Assembly (NCBI GenBank): GCA_029255685.2
Contig: CM055317.2
Location: 75,505,460 to 75,569,459, forward strand
Source: Silene conica
Taxonomy: Eukaryota > Streptophyta > Magnoliopsida > Caryophyllales > Caryophyllaceae
Direction of reading: 5' to 3'
Length of the DNA stretch: 64,000 nt
The position numbers and the translations under genes were made by a program. The notes beneath the pieces are model-generated. The model had not been told where the DNA came from, ran no database searches, and worked only from the letters and a program-made list of their open reading frames with translations. Shown here piece by piece: positions 36,533 through 47,760 of the stretch; the stretch's first letter is position 1, and every line of letters begins with the position of its first letter.

Positions 36533-39500
36533 ATGTCCAAAATCAAGCATTGCTCATTAATTCATTATTCTTGTTGGTGGCCATGGTTCTCCTTGTTGTT
36601 ATTCTTGTTAGTGGTCATCCTGAAAAAACTTTGTCCAATTCAAACCAAACAACAAGAAATCTACATCTTAAGCTGATTCACATAGATTCTCCTGACTCAC
36701 CTATGTATAATCATGAACTCACTGATTTAGAGAGAGCTCAAAGATTGCTAGCGATCTCCGAGGCAAGGATGCGTTACCGTGCTAATAACAATACCAACCG
36801 ATATGTGTCTGAATACCTTGAACCAGACGTGACATCTGAAATAAAAAAAGAGGGTGCGACTTATTACGTTGAAATTGGCCTCGGACAATTTGGTAATATT
36901 AATCCACCATTCCACAAAACTTATCTTATTTTTGACACTGGAAGCGATCTTATTTGGACCGAGTGTGAAGGTTGTCGACCACACTTCCAACAAAGGATTC
37001 CATTGTTTCCAAAGAGTCGATCTCAAACTTATCAGCCATTGGTATGCAGGACATGTCCCGGCGGTGGACAATGTCGTGATCATTGCGTAATAGAAAGACA
37101 TTACGTTGATGGGGCAAAGATGAAAGGAGTCTGGGCACATGAAACCTTCACTTTTACTTCGTCTCTCTCTTACTTCAATGAAAAAGTCAGCAGAATCAAA
37201 TTTGCTTGTGCCACTGAAACACACAACTTTCAATCAGGTAACGAAAAAAACCACGTTCTAAAGTTGTCATTTCGACAAATCTATATTACTAACTATACCA
37301 ACAAATATATTCATGTGATTTAATCGTGCAGAAAAAGCATATCGGTAGAGTCGGGTGGTTAGTGTTGGTACCAAATCTCGACACTATTCTCTCATATGTG
37401 TTATTACAGGTTTCATAATTTTAATGAACCTGTATAAATTGTATTTGAAAGGGTGATAGAAAAATTTAATCGATATCACGCGTTAAGGCCATCTAATTTT
37501 TAGATTTGTATCTATGAGAGGGTTTAGGGTTAAATGGAAAATTCTATTGCACAACGATTATGCATGTCTTAATACTTTATGGTTCCGAGTGTTGGGCCAT
37601 TAAACATTATCACGTTGAAAAGGTGAGTGTGACAGAGTTACGTATGTTCAGGTGGATGTGCGGCCATATAAAGAAAGATTGATTAAGGAACGAGGTGATT
37701 AGGGAAAAGGTGAAATTGACACCAATAGAGGACAAGATGATGAAAAATCGACTATATTAGCTTCGCCACGTGAGAAGGAGACGTATGGACGCACCATTTA
37801 GGAGGTTAGAGACTTGGGGAAGATAAAATGGGTTGCTAGAGGTAGAGGGAGACGAAAACAAAGATGGCGCTAAGAGGACACAATGGAGGGAAATGATACA
37901 TGTTGATTTTAGTAATTGATGTTATTTGAAATATTTAGTATTCTTGTTAACTTGTTCAAAAATTTATTTGTTCTCTTATGATTTATTACACTTTTTTTAT
38001 GACGAGGTAGTTGAATCCCGGACCCATACATTCTCGCACCACCACGTAGACCATGTAAGTCACCCGTTCGGGGAAGCAATGGCCAAGTGGTCATCGCCCC
38101 ACCACGTGGACCATGTAAGCTACCCCTTCGGGAGATGCAATGGTCATCGCCCTAACTGGTAGTCAGATCTGGGACCTTTTAACTCATGCATTTCTGCAAA
38201 TTTCAAGGTTTCAGCCAGCTACTACTGGACTAACACCAATTGGTTTATTACACGTTTTTACCAGCAACTTTATTATATTTTAATACCTGGTTTGCTTTTA
38301 AGGTATTCCGAACACTTATGTTTTTACTTCGATTTTCAAAATTGTTTTAATCTATATTTTCGTTTTAACTTCTAAGTTTTTATAAAAGAAATCCGGACTT
38401 TGATTCTAAAACTTATAAGTTTACCTTGATTTTCTTGTGTCTTTCCTTTTCTATATTTTCGCATTTTGAGGTGGACGATTACCCCAACCGGTTTTAAAGA
38501 ATGATTCATGATAACCGATCCCAAATCATTTTGGGATTATTAGGGCTCTGATGTTGTTGTTGTTATTGTTGTTGTATTTTTACCATAGGATTAATGCAGC
38601 GCACAACATTGAACCAGCATATACATTTAAAGCAAAAATGTAAAAAATGTATACAATTTCTTAAAAAGATAATTTTAATAAATGAACAACTCGATCGGTC
38701 ATTTTTGTTGCATTTACTTGATCTATAATGAATCGATGAAATTCGTCCAAAATCTATAACATATATGGTTTGTTGCAGCTCCTGCTCCTAATAGTGTTTT
38801 GACGGGAATCCTAGGAATGAGCGGAGCCGAAACTACACTAATTTCGCAACTAGCAACCAAAGGTATATACCAATTCTCGTACTGCCTTCAAAGCATTAGC
38901 GTCCGATCTAGTGGTCAATCGCCGATGTTATTAAGTTTCGGAGAGAGTATTACGAGACCCCCAACAATGTCGGTCACGCCCATACTTCGAAACGATAAAA
39001 GGGACTACTATATATGTGAGCCTAAAAGACGACATAAGTGTAAACAACAAAAGGCTTAACATACCAGAGAATTTGTTCGCTCTAAAACCAGACTATTCTG
39101 GGGGTACTTGTTTCGACTCCGGGTCCAGTACAAGTCACTTAGTCCCAAATGCTTTTGATATATTGAAAGAAGAAGTTCTGACCTACGTACGAAAAAATAA
39201 TGTACATTTGAAGAGGTATTCGAATCATAATTTTCACGGTTTAGAGGCTTGTTGGGTGCCGCTTAAAGATTCACCTCCTGTGGATTTTCCAACCATAACC
39301 TACCATTTTCAGAACAACGCAAATCTGGTGGTTCAGCCTTCTCAACTCGTTTCGATATTACCTGTCCAAGGAGTTCCTCAACCCGGTGTCCATTGTATGA
39401 CTGTAGACTGTAGTTCGAGCCAAATATGATTTCAACATAATCGGAGCTAAACATCAAATTAATCAACGACTTATCATCAATGTTCGGACATCGCAACTCT

Positions 39501-39541
39501 TCTTTGCCCCAACGGATTGCTCTCGTCGTACCACTGGATAA
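36533..39541 (+). pseudogene. A1 aspartic protease (CDR1/nepenthesin-like), broken
   Basis: A secreted pepsin-like protease of the plant CDR1/nepenthesin group, no longer intact. Exon 1 ends at 37237 (GT at 37238) and contains HLKLIHIDSPDSP and the first catalytic Asp in FDTGSDLIW, with cysteine-rich sequence after it. Exon 2 starts at 38779 with APAPNSVLTGILGMS. The second catalytic Asp is in GGTCFDSGSSTSHL. Breaks: the ATG at 36533 (MSKIKHC) is out of frame with the hydrophobic leader (in-frame Met at 36583, MVLLVVILVSG); the frame shifts in a TA run near 39008-39016; and it shifts again near 39421, after which the conserved C-terminus (FNIIGA, FFAPTDC) continues to a stop at 39539. The intron (37238-38778) contains a LINE. 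Both catalytic Asp are kept, so loss looks recent. Confidence 0.88.
37545..38577 (+). mobile_element. RTE-clade LINE, 3' part, in protease intron
   Basis: The degraded frames give LYGSECWAIK, ELRMFRWMCG, EDKMMKNRL and GRGRRKQRWR, the C-terminal end of plant RTE-type LINE polyproteins. The 3' end follows: aaccgatcccaaatcatttt, gggctctgatg, and a (TTG)n tail at 38551-38577. An internal direct repeat (caccacgt-gaccatgtaag, near 38038 and 38099) is included. The element is 5'-truncated and inactive, in the same orientation as the protease. Confidence 0.8.
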
Positions 39542-39699
39542 TAACCCAATTTGGAGCTCATAAATGTTAATAATAAAATTAATATGTAAATAAGTATTGC
39601 ATGTGCCCATCTAAAAGATTTCCTTCAAATGTGATTCAAAGTATATCGTTGTTGGAGATATTGTGATACATTACTATTGACAATATGAATAAATATCTA

Positions 39700-39817
39700 C
39701 CGAGGATGTCTTAGTCTAGTGGTTAAGACAGAGGTATTGTGGACAATAGGTCCCAGGATCGAATCCCCCCTCCCCTATTGTAATGCGACTAAGTGCGCGC
39801 TTCGTTGAACCAAAAAA
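39700..39817 (+). mobile_element. tRNA-derived SINE with 18-bp target duplication
   Basis: The head contains an A-box-like TTAGTCTAGTGGTTAAGAC and a B-box-like GGATCGAATCCC, the internal RNA polymerase III promoter of tRNA-type SINEs. It ends in a short A-rich tail (ccaaaaaa). A perfect 18-bp repeat aatatgaataaatatcta flanks it at 39682-39699 and 39818-39835, so this copy is full-length and fairly young. At 118 bp it is at the short end for plant SINEs. Confidence 0.88.
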
Positions 39818-39835
39818 AATATGAATAAATATCTA

Positions 39836-41122
39836 TTCTAAGTCTTAATTTAATTCTTTAATCATACAAATTTTCGGTCCCAAGATCAATCTTCTATATA
39901 AAAGAATAAAACCAATATCACTTCAAGCATTCTCTTGTCAAATATATAATTTATTTATTTATAAAAAAAAAAAAAAAGCAAATGTGGGACCTTTAACAAA
40001 GAATCTAAAATTAATTAAAAAAAGACTATGTTTATATTTTGCACGTAAATGTTTACGTTTATATTTTGTATACAAATATTAATGAATAACAAATGATGAA
40101 TAATATAAATAAATAGTAATTCAGTCCAAATTTTGACTAAAATAATAAATTTCACCAATTGATAAATATCCAGTACACAACAATAATAAAATAAAATAAC
40201 AATAATAATAAAGTTCAAAAAGTTATACTAACTTATAACAATTATTTAACTAAATGCATTTTTTTTAGAATGCTTATTCTTCTATTATTTGAATAATCAA
40301 AATTTAATAAAAATAATATACACCATTTGTATACTCATTATATACGTATAATTATTTTACGTATAATTATCTCATTTTTACTTTAACCCATTAATTTGTT
40401 GAATGTTCATTATAATATTCTCATATAAGTTTCAAGTAGCTTTTTCTGAGCACTTGTGGTATACATCGACGATCACGAGGCTAAAAGAACAAGCTTCAAC
40501 CTTAAAAAGACATTTTGGGAGGAAATTGTCAAAACCGAGTATTGACCAACCAACTTTGGATGACAACCAAAAAATAATCAAGGCTCAAGAGAATACCCAA
40601 GAAGCATGCATAAAATCCTTAATCAAACTTAGGATGTCAAAGATGACGGACTAAGAAATGCATTAAGGAATTCATTGGATTCCTTATGCATTTAATCAAG
40701 ACTTTAAGAGAATGAACCCGGAAAAACACTTCATAAATGATCTAAAAAAATGTAAGCTCATTAAATAATTAATATTTTAGATTTGACATATAACTATATT
40801 CGGTAAATTGCTTACATATATAACTTACACTAAAACTTTATATGAAATAAAAACAATTATTTAGAAATTTATAAATACAGATATAGGAATTGATTTCTAA
40901 TATGGTCGAATTATTTTTTATTACCTTTTAATTATTAATAAACTATAGGATCGACCAAGTTAATATAATAAACGGTAACATTTATTGACGGTCAACTATT
41001 TTTAGCTCTGTTTTTAAAAGAAAAAAATGATATTTAAAAGAACAAAAATTGATCTAAAAGCACTTAGGCGGGAAATTGCATCTAAATTGAAAGCTAGAAA
41101 ATAAAAAATAAAAAATAAAAAA
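39836..41122. other. AT-rich intergenic, no gene seen
   Basis: Very AT-rich with long A runs (39961-39977). A reading frame near 40403-40654 encodes a charged, lysine-rich stretch (WYTSTITRLKEQASTLKRHF) that looks weakly coding but has no recognisable family and no neighbours. Confidence 0.35.
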
Positions 41123-41924
41123 GGGATTTTCTATAAGGTAACCTCGTGTTTTTTCAAGTTCTACGAAATAACCTTGCTTTTTTATTCAATACACGTGGTA
41201 ACCCTGTATTTTATAAAACCATTTTAGCATGACCTCTACTTTACATTATGTCAAATTGGGTTGTCAAGTATAATGATTTGGATAATTTTGTATGTTGACA
41301 TTAAACCCTCATTAATCATTTCTAATTTCCTTTCTTCTTCATCTTACTTCCCCTTTAATTTAACCCATTTTCTCTCACATCCTCATTTCCTATTTTTTTT
41401 AGTTTCAATTTCTCATTTTCTACAATTCTTTAAAGTAAAACCGTTTGATTTCACAACTTTATATTCAAAGTAAATGAATATTATTGTGAATTGAAATGAA
41501 AATCAATCAAGCAACAAAAGTACGTGAACTGCCATTTTATATCATTAGAAAAAAAACACAAGAATTTTTCTCTTGTAAGACAACCGCAAATAACCACAAA
41601 TAAAAAAAATGTTAATTAATTTTCTTCCCACATGATTTCTATAAGATTCTTAAGAGACAGAGGAGCATGTGAAATGTCTTTAGTGTTTTGACCGTAACGA
41701 AAGAGAGTGGCTGAGTATTTTTTTAATTTGAGTTTTCATATCATTGTTAATTGTCTAGTAATTGTCTATTAACATGAAAATTTTACCCCAACTTGACAGA
41801 ATGCAAAGTATAGGTCACACTAATAAGTTTATTTAGAGTAGAAGGTTATCTTGTGTGCTGAATAAAAAAGCAACGTTATCTCGCGGAATTTAAAAAAACA
41901 CAAGGTTACCTTGTAGAAAATCCC
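41123..41924. mobile_element. Non-autonomous MULE, 802 bp
   Basis: The left end is GGGATTTTCTATAAGGTAAC and the right end is its near-complement GTTACCTTGTAGAAAATCCC. Inverted similarity extends to about 150 bp per arm. A perfect 9-bp direct repeat aataaaaaa flanks it (41114-41122 and 41925-41933), the standard Mutator-superfamily duplication, though the A-rich site weakens this a little. No transposase or captured gene is visible inside. Confidence 0.8.
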
Positions 41925-41933
41925 AATAAAAAA

Positions 41934-42980
41934 TTATTCTAAAAACAAGACATACCAATCTTTAGAACAAATATGATACTGACACGAGCATTATTATTAT
42001 TATTTGTCTATGCCTAAATTTGCTTTGACAGAAAAAAGCCGAATAAGGGCATTGGAAGATGAAAATATAATCACAAAATATTAAATCTAATCACATAATA
42101 ATATTAAACCAGGAGAATATTATTGTAAGTGTGATACGGTCAGATGAACTGTAATAAATCATTAATGATAAAGAAAATATATTAGGAAGGGTGAACAAGA
42201 CTTGGTAAATTTCGACAAAATTTCAATGTCCATAGCTACGTGTTCAACTTAATTAGCCAATATGATTGTTTAGTCTAATAGAGTGGATGTATTACCTATA
42301 AGTAAATCTGTCCAATTGGTTGAATAGGCGGGTTACAAGTTCAGATAAAATACGGGTAGTTTTGGGTAAAAAAATGTGCCTAATTAACGGTTTTTATAAA
42401 TGTTTGTTTTCTTTAATTTAATTTTATAATCAGAAACATGTTATTATTCTTAATTTTTATAGTTGTCGAATTTAATATATGATATTAGTAAAATTAAACA
42501 TTTTTCGTGTTTAATATATTCAAAATTACAACATTAAACGAAATATTAGATAGATCAACTGTTGCACATACATGACCAACAACGACGATATTTATATTGT
42601 AATCATCCGAGTAATTAATCATGTGATAAAAATATGCTTTAAAATAAATGTAAGCATAATTTTATTTCAAAAATTTTAAAATTCAAATTTAGCATTTTAT
42701 ATAAGTTTTATTTGTTTTAAATACAAAGTTTTAATAAATATACCTATTTCGGGTCAGGTCACGAGTTTTATGGGTTTTGATGACCCTAAATGTGCGGGTT
42801 ATGATCGGATATCATCGTCTTTGAGGTTGGGTTGAAAAGAATGGGTTATTTTCAGGCGGGTTTTGGTCTGTTGTTATGGTTGGGTCATTTTTTTTTACAA
42901 CTTTACCGATAAGCATATAACTAAGCTTTAGCGATTTCTCATTTATATAGATCAGTCAAAATACAAGCAAGACCATATTA
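41934..42980. other. Intergenic with decayed GGGT-rich element
   Basis: From about 42300 to 42890 GGGTT/GGGTCA words cluster at both ends of an AT-rich core (for example ttgaataggcgggttac and gggtcaggtcacgag), resembling subterminal repeats of hAT MITEs. No borders could be fixed and there is no gene. Confidence 0.4.
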
Positions 42981-42988
42981 GTTACAAG

Positions 42989-45602
42989 TAGGGCTGTACA
43001 AAGGTCCAAACCCGGACCGGACCGGGGTGGACCGTTGACCGACTTTTACTCATTTCTCGACCCTCAGACCGGACCGCTGAGCTCAAAGACCGGACCTTGG
43101 ACCGACCCTTAGGTCCGGTCTAAACCCGGACCGTAACCCTTTGGACCGCCAGTTTCGTAATACCATTGTTTTAAACAATAAATTCATAACTAGTATGTCA
43201 TTTTGTGCACTCCACATACACGTCTTTTATAAATCTTGAAAAATATCGAGAATATGGAGAATAGGAGTTGGACATGAATAGTCTGAATATCCGATAACTA
43301 GTATGTATAACGTGGGTTAGTAGTATTATAATAATAATAGTATACTACCAAATATAAAAAATTATGGTAATTACAAATCCTATGTATAAAAGCAACAACC
43401 ACAGTGCTTACGTGTCGCACTGTGGTTGAAAGTTCATTTTTTATTTAATTTTTAGAAAGTGGCCCACCATGTTCCCTACCCTCTTTTATTTCCATGGTAA
43501 CACTTATTTTCGTCTACAACAATAAATTTGACAAATTACTCATATATGTGGATTGTATATTAAATAACGAGATTAAAAAAATCATTAATAACTTTTATAG
43601 TTAAATTACTTATGGTATAAATAGGAAAATTATTCAACAATTTTTTTAAAACACCTATTTATTATAGGAAAAAAATATAGAAAAATAGGTCAATAAAGAG
43701 AAAACATAAATTGTCAACAAAAAAAATTAGATAGGGTGAACATTAACATGAAAAATATTCACATATATCATTAAAATTAAATAAGTCACTATATCTACGG
43801 TGTTCAATTGCTCATGGGTATGATTCATATAAATTATTCATATAAGATGAACTCCGTATGAAATATGGAAATAACTAAGATTAATGGATAAATTTAATTA
43901 AATAAAAAAAAAATAGAAATACTTTGATAAAAAGTAAAAAAAAACATAATAATATTGAAACACGAAAATATGGACAAAAAAATATTCATATGTATAATTT
44001 TTTTTTATTGAAATCTGGAAAATTCGGTCAAAACATTATTACTCCGTATGAAGGATTGCAACGAGAGAGAGGAATTGGGACATTGCGAATTCAAATGATC
44101 TTGAAATGGTGAGTGTAACAGATTAGATGAGACAGAAATAAAATGAGAAGGCGGAGTAGTATGAACATGGAAAGGTAGTTAGATTTAGTGTGAAAGATGA
44201 AAGAGCACAAAGTTGTATGTGTGGCTATAGTAAGTTGGTATATGGGTCATTAATAGCATGTCTTTTGACTTGGTCTGTTTTGGGTAAACTCGCTTAAAGT
44301 AAGTCTAAGTTTTGACCCTTTGTTTCACAAAATTAACATAATTTCAAATGGTTTTACGGATTATGGTTTTATATATTTTCTTATATCATTCATTTATTTA
44401 CTTCAATTAAATATGTTATGAAAAAAATTTAAAAATATGCGACAAATAAGTATGTATTTATTAAAAATTACAAGTACGTTCTTCCCAATTCACGGGTCTG
44501 TGTAAATTGGAACAATCATAAAAAAAAAAATTGCACGAGATTGTCTCCCATTGAAAAACCTGAAAAAAACACACACGGTAATTTAAGCATTCTGGTGCAA
44601 TTTGCAAGGTTTTGTTTTACACATGCTTACATATTATAGTTCTAATACACATGCCCATATTTCAATTTCACTGATAACGTATTTACGCATAGTATGTGTA
44701 AATTCCATATTTCAAATTTCATAATGTAGGTGTTTACACGGGTTCAGATTACAAATTCTTGATCAATCACGCGCTTTACGCAATAAGTGAAAACAATCAT
44801 TTGCAATTTATAGGACATTATTAATACACCTACGGGCTCACCGACGCTAATTAACATTCAATACATGTAAAACAATTACACGAGTTTATATTGTCTTACG
44901 TTGACATTTTTGTAATTCACATAGAATAGTGTCTTCCATTTGAATTTTCTTAATATCTTCCTAAGTCGGTGTTTACACACAGTCAGCTCTGTGTAGCCAT
45001 TTCGAGAGTCACAACTCATAAGCAAAAAGGACTAAAGATTTTTATTTGCGATGATGAAAAACGCGCGTCCAATTTGGAGAAGTTATAGTACAATTGTAAT
45101 TATGATTGTACAGAATGTATACTATTACTGCTCATTGTGTTGTTTTTCTTCGTTTTAAAATTTTCTATTTTTGTTATGCTATAATATATGACTAAAAACA
45201 ATTATTTTTTTGTTACCCTATTTTAAAAACCATCTCCATATATTGAAGCATACTTACTAGGTAATATGACCTTATTTAAAATAAAACTATTTATATTAAC
45301 GACAATATTTTAACAATATTTTAAAGTGCAAACCCGTGCAATTTGCACGGGCATAAGACTAGTATCAATATGAAAGTTTGAAAATTTCAAATTCTGAGTT
45401 TAGCAAGTAATAATAAAAAGGAAAATTATGAAATTATATGCATCCGGTCCATCAACTTGTCCAAAGGTTTAACCCGCGGGTTTAGACCGGCTAGGACCGC
45501 GGACCGGTTATCCACATTTTCAAGACCCGCAGACCGGACCTTTAGGTGTTCGGTCCGGTCCGGTCCGGTCCAGCGGTCCGGGTCAATATTTGTACAGCCC
45601 TA
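42989..45602. mobile_element. Non-autonomous hAT transposon, 2.6 kb
   Basis: Perfect 14-bp terminal inverted repeats TAGGGCTGTACAAA and a perfect 8-bp target duplication GTTACAAG (42981-42988 and 45603-45610) are the hallmarks of the hAT superfamily. About 160 bp at each end are dense in GGTCCGGTCC/GGACCGGACC words, the likely subterminal transposase-binding repeats, which stand out by GC content from the AT-rich surroundings. No transposase is encoded. Most of the interior is a Helitron (43378-45362). Confidence 0.92.
43378..45362 (+). mobile_element. Helitron inside the hAT element
   Basis: The 5' end starts TCCTATGTATAAAAGC after an A. The 3' end has the hairpin CCCGTGCAATTTGCACGGG, a short spacer and CTAG, followed by T. 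Near the 5' end a 12-bp inverted pair (aaccacagtgc / gcactgtggtt) is present. No Rep-helicase is found in its 1,985 bp, so it is non-autonomous. Confidence 0.85.
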
Positions 45603-45610
45603 GTTACAAG

Positions 45611-46138
45611 TCGGCTCAGTATAACTGTAAAAGTAAAGGAGGTCAAATTAGTATCTCACATCATTTTCTTAAAAAAGTATTTTTAGAATTTGATAATAAA
45701 TTTAATATCAGTAGTTTAATAATACTCACCGACTATGTTTCTTATATTAAGACAATTCTGAAAAATTTGGTATTTTTAAAATTATTATTTCCATACTAAA
45801 TGACGAGGAATATAAAATTTATATAAAACAATTTTTAATTATGTTCGTAGTTTACAATATTATAATTAATGTGTACTTATCATTTCAATTACATTATATA
45901 AATAATTATTTTGTAAATAATAATAGTGACATCTACTGTTAGGATGTATTTATATTTAACTCAAGGGGTTAAGTACGTGGAATTTCGACTTGAAATAACG
46001 GCTTAGTTCGACCGAGATCAAAGTTCACTAGACCTGGCCTTGGAAAAGAAGTTCGGGTAGTTGTGTCAACTTTTAGAACAGGCTTCGATTTTTGCGTTAC
46101 CAATTATAATTTTTTAAAATTAACTTAACCACTATTTA
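45611..46138. other. AT-rich intergenic, no gene seen
   Basis: No coding signal or paired repeat was found. Confidence 0.5.
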
Positions 46139-46535
46139 TGTAACACCCCTCTATTTGTTGTATGAGTTACTCGATGGAATTGGTTGGACTCGGTCGCATT
46201 ATTGATATATAAGTTATTGGAGAAAGAATCTGGTATAGTTATGTTGCCCGGTTATAGATAGGTTGTCTTAAAACTGTTATAACTTGAGATGTACATATGA
46301 TATTGATGTGATTATAATTGGAGGTGATAGCTTATCCTTTTACGATTCTAACGGTAGGTCACACGCCCAAAAAGACGAAGTATTGAGGGAGTTATGACTG
46401 TTTTACGAAAATTGGTCAGTGTTGAGAACTGCGAGGTACTCGACCGAGTAAGTCATACTCGGCCGAGTATGTCCTACTCGACCGAATATGTTCTACTAGA
46501 CCGAGTAAAGCCTACTAGACCGAGTATAGTGTCCT
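46139..46535 (+). mobile_element. Ty3/gypsy LTR fragment with palindromic array
   Basis: Starts TGTAACACCCCTCTATTTG, the usual start of a chromovirus LTR. It contains at 46437-46527 five units of about 20 bp, each with a palindrome of the type TACTCGACCGAGTA. The sequence is cut off before any LTR end and runs into a short MITE-like block (46540-46680). Confidence 0.6.
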
Positions 46536-47760
46536 CTTACCAAATGCAAGTGGGGGACCAATGAAATACTTCATTTACCCCCACTTATTCTCCCACTTGT
46601 CTTGTTGTGAAAGAGATACTATTCATTTTCAACTTATGACGGATAATATCCGCCTTCAGTAAGACTCCTTAGATAGATATCAAGTTTACCAATTTGTTTT
46701 AGTCTAGTCTACTTTTGTATACAAGTTGACCTTCGTACCGAATTTTATACTTACAATCAGGGTTCAAACTTCAAACTTAAATATGGACTTACAGAATTAC
46801 TAAGAAAATATCTTGTGGGGTTGTAACTTGTAAGGTAACATCCAAATGAAGGTGCATCAATCCAATGGTTAAGGTGCCAAGAGTCCATGAAATGCATGGG
46901 ATGCGAGATCTCGTTTGTACTAACTTGCATATCATTACAAACTGTCGGTGTCCATTATTATCCAACCTTTGATGGGTCTCCTTTTGTCATATACTCCTAT
47001 ATACTGATATAAATTCTCATTTATAATGAATATATTTATTGTAAATTTGCGATGTACTATTAATGTATGATAGAAAAGATAAAAATATAGTGTCAAGGAA
47101 ATAGTAAATTCTTTTGTCTGATATACTCACATTGGTAATACTTAACTAATCACGAGATAGACTTGTTGTTATCCGATTTCCGAATGATATTTGTTCTTTC
47201 CATTGTACCGAAAGTTCATACATTCTACCTCAAGGTATGAATTTGTTCTCATGTAGCTATATATTTACCTCAAGGTATGTTTTTGTAACGTAACACAAGG
47301 GTTAGAATGAGTACGTCGAAAAAGAGTTTTCTTTTCTTCTGGCCGGTTACTTGAATGTACGCTCCAAGGTAGTGATGTTTGAGTACTTAGAATTATAAAG
47401 TGCATCGCGCCTGAGTGTACTTTCTCCGTTCCAATGAATTGTATATATGTCAAAACACGTTTTTGTTTGCTCATTTCTTCAGTACACATTACTAAAAATT
47501 ATAAAAATTTGATATTTATAATGTGTTCGGTGAGAGAATTTCATATAAATTTCACAAACCATCTTTTATGTTATACATTAGTACTTATAATAAAAATTCT
47601 TTTCATTTAAAAACAGTTCCCAGAAAATATACGTATATACAACTCATTAGAACGAAAAAAGTACGTACTAGGGGTCATGTATATATTGGTGGAGATAGAT
47701 TTTGAATTGTACGAAGTACTCGTTTTATACAACAATTTATTATTGTATTTAATATTGCCA
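46536..47760. other. Intergenic with short MITE fragment
   Basis: 46540-46680 shares cacttgtcttgttgtga and atgacggata words with 57005-57185, another diverged copy of the short family at 25655. At 46851-46925 a stretch (atccaatggttaaggtgcc) resembles a SINE head but lacks a good B box. The rest is AT-rich and non-coding. Confidence 0.4.

Noticed and set aside
36748..37233. 161-codon minus-strand ORF
   Set aside because: It is the antisense shadow of exon 1 of the aspartic protease pseudogene, whose sense translation has clear family motifs.
46851..46925. Possible tRNA gene or SINE head
   Set aside because: An A-box-like word is present but the B box and a cloverleaf fold cannot be made convincing, and there is no target duplication.
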